A stretch of 64,000 nucleotides of DNA from Arthrobacter glacialis (GTDB lineage Bacteria; Actinomycetota; Actinomycetes; Actinomycetales; Micrococcaceae): contig NZ_PPXC01000008.1 in assembly GCF_002909445.1 (NCBI RefSeq), positions 62,001-126,000 on the forward strand, in the 5' to 3' direction. Positions 7,951 to 15,067 of the stretch are shown one piece after another. The translations under genes and the position numbers were made by a program. Position 1 is the first letter of the stretch, and every line of letters starts with the position of its first letter. The notes under the pieces are model-generated. The model searched no databases and was not told the origin of the DNA. It saw only the letters and a program-made list of their open reading frames with translations.

Positions 7951-8569
7951 AAATCGCGGTTCTGGGAGCTACCGGTCGCACCGGCAGCCTTGTCTTGGCA
8001 GAAGCACTCTCACGCGGACACCAGATCACCGCACTTGCCCGTAATCCCAGCATGCCGGGGCGTTCGGACGTGGATACAGTCGAAGGTGATATCGGCGACC
8101 CAAACGCACTTATTCGCGTCTTCGAAGGAGCCGACGCGATGATCTCGCCGATTGGTGCCCGCTGCCGCGCCGTAGATCTGCACACCCTGCTCGCCACGAA
8201 CAGCATCCACGCCATGACAGCCACGGGCGTGAAAAGGTTCGTCGGTGTCAGCGTCGGAGGCCTCGATGTCCCCGGCGACCGCAAAGGGCCCCGCGACCGG
8301 TTCATCGGAGTCTTGGCACGTACCCTCGCCGGGGCGGCATCGGGTGACCGGGAACGCGAATACCAAGCATGGCAGGCCAGTGACCGTCGTGGACGCTACT
8401 GAGGGTCCCCCGCCTCATCGACGGCGACACCAGCATGCCGGCAATCGTCGACCCACACATCCCGCCGCGTAAGACCGTGCTGCACCGTTCAGCGCTTGCG
8501 ACGTTGCTGCTGGACTGCGCCACCACCGATCAATACATGCAGCAAGCACCCTTCGCCGCCGACAGCTGA
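7947..8569 (+). pseudogene. NAD(P)H-binding SDR-type protein, frameshifted
   Basis: The first part (MKIAVLGATGRTGSLVLAEA) is a clear Rossmann fold with GATGRTG. The frame is lost at about 8386 to 8390: after EYQAWQASDRR the original frame meets a stop at 8400, while the next frame continues the family pattern (WTLLRVPRLIDGD, then HRSALATLLLDCA) to a stop at 8569. One missing base explains this. The start ATG overlaps the previous stop by four bases, so the pair was translationally coupled. Together the frames give about 207 residues, a normal length for this family. Either the gene is dead or the base is a sequencing error. Confidence 0.75.
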
Positions 8570-8765
8570 CCTACGCACACAACACAATCCCGCACGCTGG
8601 CCCCCGGGACCGTCTCAGAACCGATCGTTTGTGAGCGTTCGTTAGTCTCATGGATTTCCGTAGTGCATTCCAGTGGCCTCGGCAGTCAGATCACCTGGTT
8701 CTCGCCCTGTATCGATAGTATGTGGTGTGTCAAGGATCTGGGACAGCTCGTTTCGTTTTTTTGGG

Positions 8766-9602
8766 TTAGGCACCAGCGGGTAGCTGTTGGTTTTGGGCGG
8801 TGTGGTTGGCCATTGCTGTACCTGGCGGCAGGCCACCATTATGGGTGTGGGGCCGCCAGCGGTTGTAGAAGGCCTCGACGTAGTGCATGGTGGCCCGTCT
8901 GGCTTCCTGACGGGTCGGGAAGCTGTAGTGATGGTGGAACTCGTTCTTGATGGTCGAGAAGGCGGACTCGGCCACGGCGTTGTCCCAGCAAACACCGGCT
9001 AATCCCATGGACTGGCGGACACTGTTTCCTGCGCACCAGGCACCGAATTCACGGGACGTATATTGTGTCCCATGGTCGGAATGGAAAATTGCGTTAGCCC
9101 TCAGATGGCCTCTATCTCTGGCCATTTCCAGGGCACTGACACACAAGGATGCGCGCATGTGGTCAGCCATGGCCCAGCCCACGATCATGCGGGTGCACAG
9201 GTCAATGACGGTGGCTAAGTACAGCCATCCTTCACCGGTGCGCAGGTACGTGATGTCACCGACCAGACGGGTACCAGGCGTTTCTGCGGTGAAGTCCCGG
9301 CCGATCAAGTCCTTGAAAACCTTGTCCGGATCGCAGGGGGTGGTGGTGCGTTTGAAAGCCCGCATCCGCCTGGCCTGCCACCCGTTCTCGGCCATGATCG
9401 TAGCCACCGTTCCCACGGATACCTCCACCCCGGCGGTGGATAGTTTCGCATGCACCATCCGGTGGCCAAAGATCCCATCGGAAGAATCAAAGACGGTCTT
9501 GACCTGATCGGTCAGCTCCAGTCGGCGTAAGCTCGTCGGTGTCGCTCCGGCGTCTTTCCATCGGTAGTACGAGGATCGTGGGACTCCTAGTTGCCGGCAC
9601 AT
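8766..9602 (-). CDS. IS3-family OrfB, DDE integrase (rve)
   Basis: The catalytic subunit of the IS3-family transposase. The ATG-defined frame gives 278 residues, but OrfB is normally made as an OrfAB fusion and its frame is open up to the slippery site near 9690. The HTH_21-like segment (IFGHRMVHAKL) is followed by the rve integrase core with the DDE residues: D in GDITYLRT, D in HSDHGTQY and E in AESAFSTIKNE. The C-terminal FYNRWRPH motif is complete. It cuts and joins the IS ends through an excised-circle route, as known for IS3. Nothing is visibly broken. Confidence 0.85.
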   Translation of the reverse strand: MCRQLGVPRSSYYRWKDAGATPTSLRRLELTDQVKTVFDSSDGIFGHRMVHAKLSTAGVEVSVGTVATIMAENGWQARRMRAFKRTTTPCDPDKVFKDLIGRDFTAETPGTRLVGDITYLRTGEGWLYLATVIDLCTRMIVGWAMADHMRASLCVSALEMARDRGHLRANAIFHSDHGTQYTSREFGAWCAGNSVRQSMGLAGVCWDNAVAESAFSTIKNEFHHHYSFPTRQEARRATMHYVEAFYNRWRPHTHNGGLPPGTAMANHTAQNQQLPAGA

Positions 9603-9658
9603 CCAGGATACTTTCTCTCCGGCGTTCTCCTCCTGTTGAACAAGACGGTAGCTGGTAT

Positions 9659-9949
9659 CTACCGTTGTTCTTTGGCGAAGAACGCCGACACTTTTTTCAA
9701 GAACTCATTCTCCCGCTCCACTTCCCGCAGTCGGGCTTCCAAAGCCTTATATTTCGAGGCATCCACCGGCTGCTCAGGCTTCACAACGGCACTTCCTGGC
9801 ACTTCATGGGCGAGCTTCACCCATCGTTTGAGGGCGGTCAGGGAGATACCAAGTTCAGCAGCCACGAGCGCTAATGAGCGGCCGGAGGAATCAACCAAGG
9901 CCACGGCATCGGCTTTGAACTCATCGGAATACGTTGGACGAGAAGACAT
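9659..9949 (-). CDS. IS3-family OrfA (HTH_Tnp_1 transposase subunit)
   Basis: A 96-residue protein with the HTH_Tnp_1 fold (YSDEFKADAVALV, then GISLTALKRWVKL) and a C-terminal coiled coil (KALEARLREVERENEFLKKV) used for multimerisation. It precedes OrfB in the opposite relative frame. Near its end lies the A6G slippery sequence typical of IS3, so some ribosomes shift back one base and make the OrfAB transposase. OrfA alone usually binds the IS ends and limits transposition. Confidence 0.85.
   Translation of the reverse strand: MSSRPTYSDEFKADAVALVDSSGRSLALVAAELGISLTALKRWVKLAHEVPGSAVVKPEQPVDASKYKALEARLREVERENEFLKKVSAFFAKEQR
9691..9697 (-). promoter_or_regulatory. Programmed -1 frameshift site between OrfA and OrfB
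   Basis: The minus strand reads A-AAA-AAG within LEKK-type codons of OrfA. After a -1 slip the frame continues through VDTSYRLVQQEENAG and WMCRQLGVP into OrfB without a stop. This is the standard arrangement in IS3-family elements. Confidence 0.7.
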
Positions 9950-9995
9950 AGGAACAATCCTTTCAGGAACTGTCCCACATCAGTACTACACCTCA

Positions 9996-10282
9996 AGCGT
10001 TGGAGAACTGAGCTGGTGCTTGAGGGCGAGCTCAGACTGGGTTCCTTCACCATTCAGGAACTGACGGACAAGGGCGAGTTTGAACTCGAAGCTGTACACC
10101 GGTCTGGTCGGTTTACTTTCCAACGTCGATCTACCCCAAATCATGAATCGTTCCCGAAGACTCCGGGTGGCCTTGGCGCTAACGTTCAGTTTTGAGGCTA
10201 CAGCGTAGTACCCGAATCCCTCCTCGAATAGATCAAGGGCGGCCAACCGCTGAGCGGCGGTCAAGGAACTTTGTGGACGCAA
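9996..10282 (-). pseudogene. IS3-family OrfA, truncated by IS insertion
   Basis: The first 95 or so residues of an IS150-type OrfA (LTAAQRLAALDLFEEGFGYY, WGRSTLESKPTRPVYSFEFK). It is similar to, but clearly not the same as, the OrfA at 2489 to 2980, so the two remnants come from related but distinct elements. The reading frame runs into the inverted repeat of the inserted IS and ends within a few codons. Confidence 0.75.
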
Positions 10283-10343
10283 GAAAAACTCCCCGGAAGT
10301 GATGGAACTGAATTATTCAGTCCAACTTTCGGGGTGCAGTTCA
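9996..10343 (-). mobile_element. IS3-family (IS150-type) remnant cut by another IS3
   Basis: The outer end at 10343 reads, on the minus strand, TGAACTGCACCCCGAAAGTT, almost the same as the end of the remnant at 3042. Its orfA is interrupted after codons for HQLSSPTL at 9996, where the inverted repeat of the element 8721 to 9995 begins. The rest of this older element is not found on the far side of the insertion and has been deleted. Confidence 0.7.
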
Positions 10344-10711
10344 CTATTGGGGGACGGTTGGCCACTTCGGTTCAGACACTTCAAGGACAGTCTGACAATT
10401 GGCTTGGCATCCCACTCCCCGACCACAACCAGGCAACCCACAAATAGGGTTCCCTGACAGCACCAGCACCCCGGCCCGGCACCTGGTCAACCAAATATCT
10501 CCCCATAGAAACCAACGCGCCCTAGAGGCGCACACAAAAGTTGCACAAGATCCCGAGCAACTTCTTAGGCGCTCCGTGTCCGGCCCGCAGCGGTAGCGCG
10601 TCGTGTTCCATCGCACCGATCGCCAATGACGGTGGGTACCGCTTTTGGCGCGGCCCATCTGCGGCGGAGGCTGGGCCAGCTGTCTAGTTACTGAATGGTT
10701 GTTCGAGGTCC
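10344..10711. other. Gap without a supported gene
   Basis: The first 50 bases (GGTTGGCCACTTCGGTTCAG onward) resemble the flank of the other IS150-type remnant at 3045 to 3090, including a shared AAGGACA-TCTGA segment. The rest shows no gene I can support; a 104-codon minus-strand frame is rich in Arg and Cys and looks like chance. Confidence 0.4.
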
Positions 10712-11701
10712 CTACTGAATTTTGACTGGGTCTGCTGAGAAGCGTGCGGCGCGGACATCGAACTCATTGCCCTGCTTTTGGTTCAGGATGGCGTAGAGCT
10801 CTGGTCTGCGCCCTCGGATCCACCGTCTGCCGGTTGAAAGGGGAATGAGGCCGAGATCGAGATCGGCGGTAACAATCGCTTCGTCAGCGACCCAGGTTTC
10901 GGCGATGATCGAACCGTAGGGGTCGATGATCATCGCATTGCCTGTGCGGATCTCGTTGTCGTCGTGACCTACGCCGTTGCTAAAGAGAATGAAGATTCCA
11001 TTGTCGTGGGCGCGGGCTGGTAGCCACCGCATGAGCCATTCGCGGCCATGTGGGCCGCGAATGGCTGCTTGGATCGCGTCGGGATCTGCTGCGCGGTTTT
11101 CCCAGAGGGTGGCAGGGATGGGTTTCATTCCGCGCGGGCTCGGGGAGTTGGTGCCTCCGGTTTGGTGGGGTGCCAGGAGTACTGTCGCGCCCAGGAGCGC
11201 GGTTGCGCGGGCGTTTTCGACGAGGTTATTGTCCCAACAGATCAGGATTCCGATTTTGACCCCCCAAGGAGTGCCAAAGACCGTAAACCGTGAGCCGGAT
11301 TCGATGGCCTCGTGTTCGAAGGCGTGGATCTTTCGGTGTGTATGTTGGGATCCGTCGGGAAGGCATACCGTATACGAGTTGTAGAGCCGGCCGTCTCTCC
11401 CGGCCTCCAAATAACCGACGCCGATGCCCACACCTAGTTCACGGGAGAGCCCGCTGACCACGCGGATGCTTGCACCGTCGTCGGGTTCGGCAAGCTCCTT
11501 CAAGCGCTGGGTCGTTTGCCTGCGAAGATGCCAGTAGCCAATCAGGCACATTTCCGGAAAAACGACCAGCTGCGTTCCATCCTCTGCTGCCATGGTCGCC
11601 AACCGACGAATGGCTTTCAGATTGAGGTCCGGTCGGTCAGGGACAGCTTCGAACTGCACGGTTGAGGCGCGAAGGGTTAACTGTGGATCGTTGGACATCA
11701 T
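10712..11701 (-). CDS. Nitrilase-superfamily carbon-nitrogen hydrolase
   Basis: A 329-residue CN-hydrolase with the catalytic triad in order: E50 (VVFPEMCL), K124 (HRKIHAFE) and C155 (LICWDNN). The fold hydrolyses nitriles, amides or carbamoyl groups through a thioester on the cysteine. The sequence after the triad (ENARATALLGATVLLAPHQT) resembles the aliphatic amidase and nitrilase branches more than the NAD-synthetase branch, but the substrate cannot be read. The start lies at ATG 11701 (or the next ATG) after GAGGAGAC. It is transcribed away from a LysR gene at 11828, which probably controls it. Intact and of normal length. Confidence 0.85.
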   Translation of the reverse strand: MMSNDPQLTLRASTVQFEAVPDRPDLNLKAIRRLATMAAEDGTQLVVFPEMCLIGYWHLRRQTTQRLKELAEPDDGASIRVVSGLSRELGVGIGVGYLEAGRDGRLYNSYTVCLPDGSQHTHRKIHAFEHEAIESGSRFTVFGTPWGVKIGILICWDNNLVENARATALLGATVLLAPHQTGGTNSPSPRGMKPIPATLWENRAADPDAIQAAIRGPHGREWLMRWLPARAHDNGIFILFSNGVGHDDNEIRTGNAMIIDPYGSIIAETWVADEAIVTADLDLGLIPLSTGRRWIRGRRPELYAILNQKQGNEFDVRAARFSADPVKIQ

Positions 11702-11780
11702 GTCTCCTCGGTGGGTGTTGAACCTCTCCCATGCTTGCCAATCCCATGCATTCTGTCTATTGAAACTTTGGTGGGTTTCG

Positions 11781-11800
11781 ATTCCATGCTGGCATGCAAT
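11781..11800. promoter_or_regulatory. Candidate LysR-type regulator binding palindrome
   Basis: ATTCCATGCTGGCATGCAAT is a near-perfect 20-bp palindrome around CATGC-TG-GCATG. It lies between the divergent nitrilase and LysR genes, and two more CATGC half-sites occur about 40 bases to the left, near 11731 and 11746. A strong recognition site plus looser activation half-sites in the shared promoter region is the normal layout for LysR-type control. Confidence 0.55.
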
Positions 11801-11827
11801 TTAGTAGAATTCCGATAGGGTTGCAGC

Positions 11828-12709
11828 ATGGAACTCCGCCTGTTGCGCTCATTTATAGCGGTCGCCGAAACCCGGAACTTCGGAGCCGCGGCGAGAGCGC
11901 TGATGACAACCCAGCCCGCCCTCACCAAGCAGATTCAGGTTTTGGAACGGCAGACAGGAAACACGCTGTTTACCCGGGGGCGCCACGGCGCATCGCTGAC
12001 CGCTGCCGGCGAGGCTCTACTGGCAGACTCGACTGATCTGGTGCGCAGGGCAGACGCTCTGGCTTTGCGTATGGAGCGCGTGGCAATGGGCGCCGAAGGT
12101 GTACTCAATGTGGGCTTCGGGATGTCCACCATCGACGTTGCGCCCCGCTCCGTAGCGGCCTTCCGGGAATGCCACCCCGCGGTGGACATCAGGCTTGAAG
12201 ACATGTCCTCCTCTGTGCAGTTCGCCGCCATCCGCGAAGGTTCCGTACACGTTGGCTTTGTTCGGCTCCCCGCCCCGCCTGAAATGGGCACCAGAGTGAT
12301 TCGCCGTGATCAGCTTGCCCTTGCTGTCCCCTCCGGTGAGGCAATTCCGGAACCTGATCGGAGTAGTTTGCGAGAATGCCTCCAAGACCGCCCGCTCATT
12401 CGTCTGCTGAAGGACAGGGGGCCAGGGCTGGCCGCTCAAACCAACGAACTGTTCACCGATCTGGGATGTAGCCCGACCGTGATGTACGAGACCTCCGACT
12501 TGTTGACAGTATTAGCTCTGGTCGCGGCAGGAGCAGGCTGGTCACTGGTACCCGCCAGCGCCTCAGCGATAGTCCCGGAGGGGGTCCAACTTATCCCAAT
12601 CGACCTAGAATCCGCAGTCTGGAGCGTCGGAACTGCATGGCTCCTCAAGAGCCAAAGCCCCTTGGTCCCCCTGTTCCTCCAGTCAGTTGAGACCAACGTA
12701 AAAGGATGA
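11828..12709 (+). CDS. LysR-family transcriptional regulator
   Basis: A 293-residue LTTR. The N-terminal winged helix-turn-helix is textbook (MELRLLRSFIAVAETRNFGA, then TQPALTKQIQVLE) at residues 1 to 60, followed by a linker helix and the two-lobed periplasmic-binding-like effector domain from about residue 90 (GVLNVGFGMS). It acts as a tetramer on DNA and senses a small molecule. It diverges from the nitrilase gene, whose substrate or product is the likely inducer. The ATG at 11828 is the natural start because it aligns with the family N-terminus. An intrinsic terminator lies about 280 bases downstream. Confidence 0.9.
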   Translation: MELRLLRSFIAVAETRNFGAAARALMTTQPALTKQIQVLERQTGNTLFTRGRHGASLTAAGEALLADSTDLVRRADALALRMERVAMGAEGVLNVGFGMSTIDVAPRSVAAFRECHPAVDIRLEDMSSSVQFAAIREGSVHVGFVRLPAPPEMGTRVIRRDQLALAVPSGEAIPEPDRSSLRECLQDRPLIRLLKDRGPGLAAQTNELFTDLGCSPTVMYETSDLLTVLALVAAGAGWSLVPASASAIVPEGVQLIPIDLESAVWSVGTAWLLKSQSPLVPLFLQSVETNVKG

Positions 12710-12811
12710 CGCAACCGGTCAGCACCCGGGACTGGGTACGTCGCGAAACTGGCATCCGTCGTCTTTAAGTACCGGACCCGAACGCGCCATCGCGTATCGA
12801 CTGCGTCCAAC

Positions 12812-12841
12812 GACGAACGATACCCAGACGAACGATACCCA
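12812..12841. repeat. Perfect 15-bp tandem repeat
   Basis: GACGAACGATACCCA occurs twice back to back. It lies in noncoding DNA and may be a slippage product of no function. Confidence 0.85.
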
Positions 12842-12872
12842 CTCTCAGCTACCCGAAGATGACGAGAGACGT

Positions 12873-12896
12873 GTTCCACTTCCAAGGAAGTGGGAC
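12873..12896. repeat. Dispersed hairpin (GTTCCACTTCC/GGAAGTGGGAC), copy A
   Basis: An 11-bp stem with one G-T wobble and a two-base loop, followed by ACT. Related hairpins with GTCCCA-TTC arms, also followed by ACT or ACAC, occur at 14124 and 14885. The three share arms and flank, so they are a small repeat family rather than unrelated terminators. Confidence 0.55.
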
Positions 12897-12988
12897 ACTG
12901 CCGGAAGGGTGGCAAGTCTCATGATTCGTGGATACCCGGCCTCGGCATTCACCTGCCGTGGGCGGGTCCTAAAGTCGTTCTACAGCAA

Positions 12989-13008
12989 GCCGCCCTGGCG
13001 GCCTTTTT
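12989..13008 (+). terminator. Intrinsic terminator
   Basis: GCCGCC-CT-GGCGGC followed by CTTTTT is a classic rho-independent terminator on the plus strand. It probably ends transcripts from the LysR gene, about 280 bases upstream, and keeps them out of the opposite-strand uronate dehydrogenase gene. Confidence 0.75.
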
Positions 13009-13116
13009 GCGAGGGATTAAACTAGTTCTTGCCTTTGGCTGAGGGGCGGGGAGCATCCGTGAGTGCTTCCCTTCTGTTTCCGCCTGCTCGAACGTACTCG
13101 AGCCGGTGGGCAGCGA

Positions 13117-13932
13117 TCACTGCCCGGCACTCGGGGTCGTATTGTATTGGCGCGAGAGGGTGTATTCGGGAGAGGCGAAGGCTCCTCCTTGCGGTCTTGT
13201 GGGCTCTCCTGAGATCTCTGGTGCGAAGTTCTCCGCGTCGTCTTGAGGATGGAAGCCAATCCGTGTGCCCGCTTCCAGGTCCCACCAACGTCGGGTATTC
13301 CGGGACACCGCGTAGTACGTGGTGAACTGGTAGTCCCCGGCGAGTGCCGCATTGAATGCGCGGGTGCAGTCGTCGTGGCTGAGCCACGTGCTCAGCTCGC
13401 GGGGTGTGCTGGGTGAGGCTTCGAAACTACCGATACGCAGGCAGGCGATTTCCAGGCCAAATTTATCCGAGTACAGACGGCACAGTGTTTCTGCTGCGGC
13501 CTTGCTTACACCGTAGAGACCGTCAGGACGGAATGGCTGCTCGGGACTGATAGTTCCCTCGCGAGGGTAGAAGCCCGTCGCCCGATTGCTGCTGGCATAG
13601 ACGACACGCCTAATCGAGTGCTGTCGGGCGGCTTCGAGCACGTGGTGGGTGCCAAGGATGTTTGCCGAAACGAGATCGGCGAAGTCTGCCTCGTCGGCGA
13701 TTCCACCCAAATGGATGATCCCTGTGACTCCCTCAAGCGCAGCGTGAACGGTATTGAAATCACGAAGATCGACAATGAGGCTCTTTTCGTTGGGAGGAAC
13801 CGGGCCCGGATCGATGATGTCGAGCAGGAGTAAATTGCCGAGCTGGGAACCGAGTGTGGTCCGTAGATGGCGGCCTACTTGTCCTGCCGCACCCGTGATC
13901 GCCCAGAGCGTGGGCTTTGTCGAAATGGTCAT
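13117..13932 (-). CDS. udh: Uronate dehydrogenase (NAD-dependent epimerase/dehydratase family)
   Basis: A 271-residue extended-type SDR. The Rossmann motif is GAAGQVGRHL (residues 14 to 23) and the catalytic pair is Y140-xxx-K144 in LYGVSKAAAE, with SSN at 114 to 116. The segments HLGGIAD, SSNRATGFYP, RPDGLYGVSK and LSTWLSHDD follow the pattern of bacterial uronate dehydrogenases, which oxidise D-galacturonate or D-glucuronate to the aldaro-lactone with NAD+, the first step of oxidative uronate breakdown. No other uronate-pathway gene is adjacent; IS and recombinase debris surround it, so it may be a stranded member of a lost catabolic cluster. The start is ATG 13932. Confidence 0.75.
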   Translation of the reverse strand: MTISTKPTLWAITGAAGQVGRHLRTTLGSQLGNLLLLDIIDPGPVPPNEKSLIVDLRDFNTVHAALEGVTGIIHLGGIADEADFADLVSANILGTHHVLEAARQHSIRRVVYASSNRATGFYPREGTISPEQPFRPDGLYGVSKAAAETLCRLYSDKFGLEIACLRIGSFEASPSTPRELSTWLSHDDCTRAFNAALAGDYQFTTYYAVSRNTRRWWDLEAGTRIGFHPQDDAENFAPEISGEPTRPQGGAFASPEYTLSRQYNTTPSAGQ

Positions 13933-14308
13933 GCTATTCCTGTCTTTTGATCATCGGCACCTCAGAACATCGCCGTGCCGGGAATACCCAAATTGAAGCC
14001 CCGCTAGGGTTTCGGCCGCCGGCTTCCAGTTGAGCCACCAAGGTAAGCCGAATGCACACAAACGCTACCAGTCGCCAGCGACAACCCGCCGCCTCAGATC
14101 GGATGCCCCCTCGTGATATATCCGTCCCAGTTCGAAGGAACTGGGACACTCCACCAGTGAGACTGCTTTGGTCGTGAAACACTGTCATTTTCAAGAGGCG
14201 AGTGCACGCATTTCCTGCTGGAATAGACTCGAATCCAGCAGGATATAGAGACTCTCGTGGATAGGGCCGGGCGCTCGAACATCGGACGGAAGAATGAAGG
14301 ATTAAGGC
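13933..14308. other. Gap with a dispersed hairpin
   Basis: Apart from the hairpin at 14124 and a downstream segment (TGTCATTTTCA at about 14184) that is similar to one near 14945, nothing recognisable is present. It probably includes the promoter of the gene at 14309. Confidence 0.4.
14124..14147. repeat. Dispersed hairpin (GTCCCAGTTC/GAACTGGGAC), copy B
   Basis: A perfect 10-bp stem with a GAAG loop, followed by ACTCCACC and, about 35 bases later, TGTCATTTTCA. The copy at 14885 has the same hairpin, the same ACTCC follow-on and the same TGTCATTTTCA at a similar distance, so a unit of about 75 bases is repeated, not just the hairpin. Confidence 0.65.
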
Positions 14309-14698
14309 ATGGATGCAACTCCCAAATTTGTCAGGTACCAGGCAACCCAACTGGATGAGCGTGGGATCTACGACGGGATATTTGGTTTGGCCAACAGACT
14401 GGCAAGAAACGGCCAGCTCAACGCTGAGGACTACCAATGGTTGCAGGACGCGAATGCCTGGTACGACGACACCTATGCCGACCCAAACCTTATAGACCCC
14501 ACCGTCTACGACCGAACTCATAATCCGCACGCCCAAGCATGGTTCAAAATCAGCGCAACGCACCTGCTGGCCAGGGTTCCCGGTTACCTGAACCTGCTGG
14601 ACCGCTACGGGATGCCATGGGAAGAACTTCGTTCATCAGCCCCGGGGCATGTCCTCTATGAAGACGATGTTCAGGTTGTTGTGGACCCGCACCGCTGA
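14309..14698 (+). CDS. Hypothetical protein, conserved-looking
   Basis: A 129-residue soluble protein without signal peptide or membrane segment. It is rich in aromatic and acidic residues (YDGIFGLANRL, QWLQDANAWYDDTYADP, GMPWEELRSS). Codon use and composition look like a real gene, and the ATG at 14309 follows a weak AAGG. I do not recognise the family. It is flanked on both sides by copies of the same small hairpin unit and sits just before a broken resolvase gene, so it may be cargo of a small mobile unit. Confidence 0.6.
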   Translation: MDATPKFVRYQATQLDERGIYDGIFGLANRLARNGQLNAEDYQWLQDANAWYDDTYADPNLIDPTVYDRTHNPHAQAWFKISATHLLARVPGYLNLLDRYGMPWEELRSSAPGHVLYEDDVQVVVDPHR

Positions 14699-14757
14699 CC
14701 CGCCCTAACCAGGGATGGCCGGAGGACGCCAAAGCCGCCAACGAGTCCTATCACTAG

Positions 14758-14884
14758 GCAGAGGGCCAACTCGCGGCCACAAGGGCTACCGCGGACGCTC
14801 GCCCAGCCGAACTGGCCCGCACTTTGAAAGGGCAGGGCTACACGCTCAAGGACATGGCCAAGGAGATGCATTGCGGAAGTACCC
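14758..14884 (+). pseudogene. Fragment of a recombinase-type helix-turn-helix
   Basis: The frame from 14758 to 14884 reads ARPAELARTLKGQGYTLKDM then AKEMHC, which resembles the C-terminal helix-turn-helix tail seen in resolvases and transposon-linked proteins. There is a stop upstream at 14755 and the frame runs into the hairpin at 14885. No start or catalytic domain is present, so it is a relic cut off by the hairpin unit. Confidence 0.4.
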
Positions 14885-14912
14885 GTGTCCCAGTTCCTAG
14901 GAACCGGGACAC
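14885..14912. repeat. Dispersed hairpin (GTGTCCCAGTTCC/GGAACCGGGACAC), copy C
   Basis: A 13-bp stem with one mismatch and a TA loop. It interrupts the helix-turn-helix fragment before it, which suggests insertion as a small mobile unit. Confidence 0.65.
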
Positions 14913-14944
14913 TCCCCCGCTGGGACTCCACCACCAAAGAAACA

Positions 14945-15018
14945 TGTCATTTTCAGTACTCGTCTGCAAAGCGGGCCGCTTGTTTCCGGGGTTGTGCAGG
15001 CGAGTGCTGAAAATGACA
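14945..15018. repeat. 18-bp inverted repeat upstream of the resolvase gene
   Basis: TGTCATTTTCAGTACTCG at 14945 to 14962 is matched in inverted orientation at 15001 to 15018 with one mismatch. The pair encloses 38 bases and lies about 50 to 120 bases before the resolvase frame. This position and symmetry would suit a resolution (res) or inversion site, or the two ends of a miniature element. Confidence 0.45.
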
Positions 15019-15067
15019 CCACGAGCAACAGTTGGAATTGCAGTAGGCAACCACTGTTGCAAGACAC

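Larger units (their letters stand above)
8721..9995 (-). mobile_element. Apparently complete IS3-family element
   Basis: About 1275 bp bounded by imperfect terminal inverted repeats of about 25 bp: TGTGGTGTGTCAAGGATC at 8721 and, on the other strand, TGAGGTGTAGTACTGATG from 9995, both continuing into TGGGACAG. It encodes OrfA and OrfB with a frameshift signal. It is inserted in the orfA gene of a second, older IS3 element, which is cut exactly at 9995/9996. I see no obvious target-site duplication, perhaps because the other half of the target has been lost. Confidence 0.75.
12710..13116. other. Gap with small repeats and a terminator
   Basis: The gap between the convergent LysR and uronate dehydrogenase genes holds a 15-bp tandem repeat, a hairpin of the GTCCCA type and an intrinsic terminator, listed separately. 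No gene is supported: frames on both strands lack starts and family resemblance. Confidence 0.5.

Noticed and set aside
10344-10658. A 104-codon minus-strand gene
   Set aside because: Composition is Arg-, Cys- and Trp-heavy with no ribosome-binding site and no family pattern; it overlaps IS flank sequence.
13934-14563. A 209-codon minus-strand frame across the hairpin unit
   Set aside because: It runs through a palindromic repeat and antisense to the more credible gene at 14309, with no start signal.
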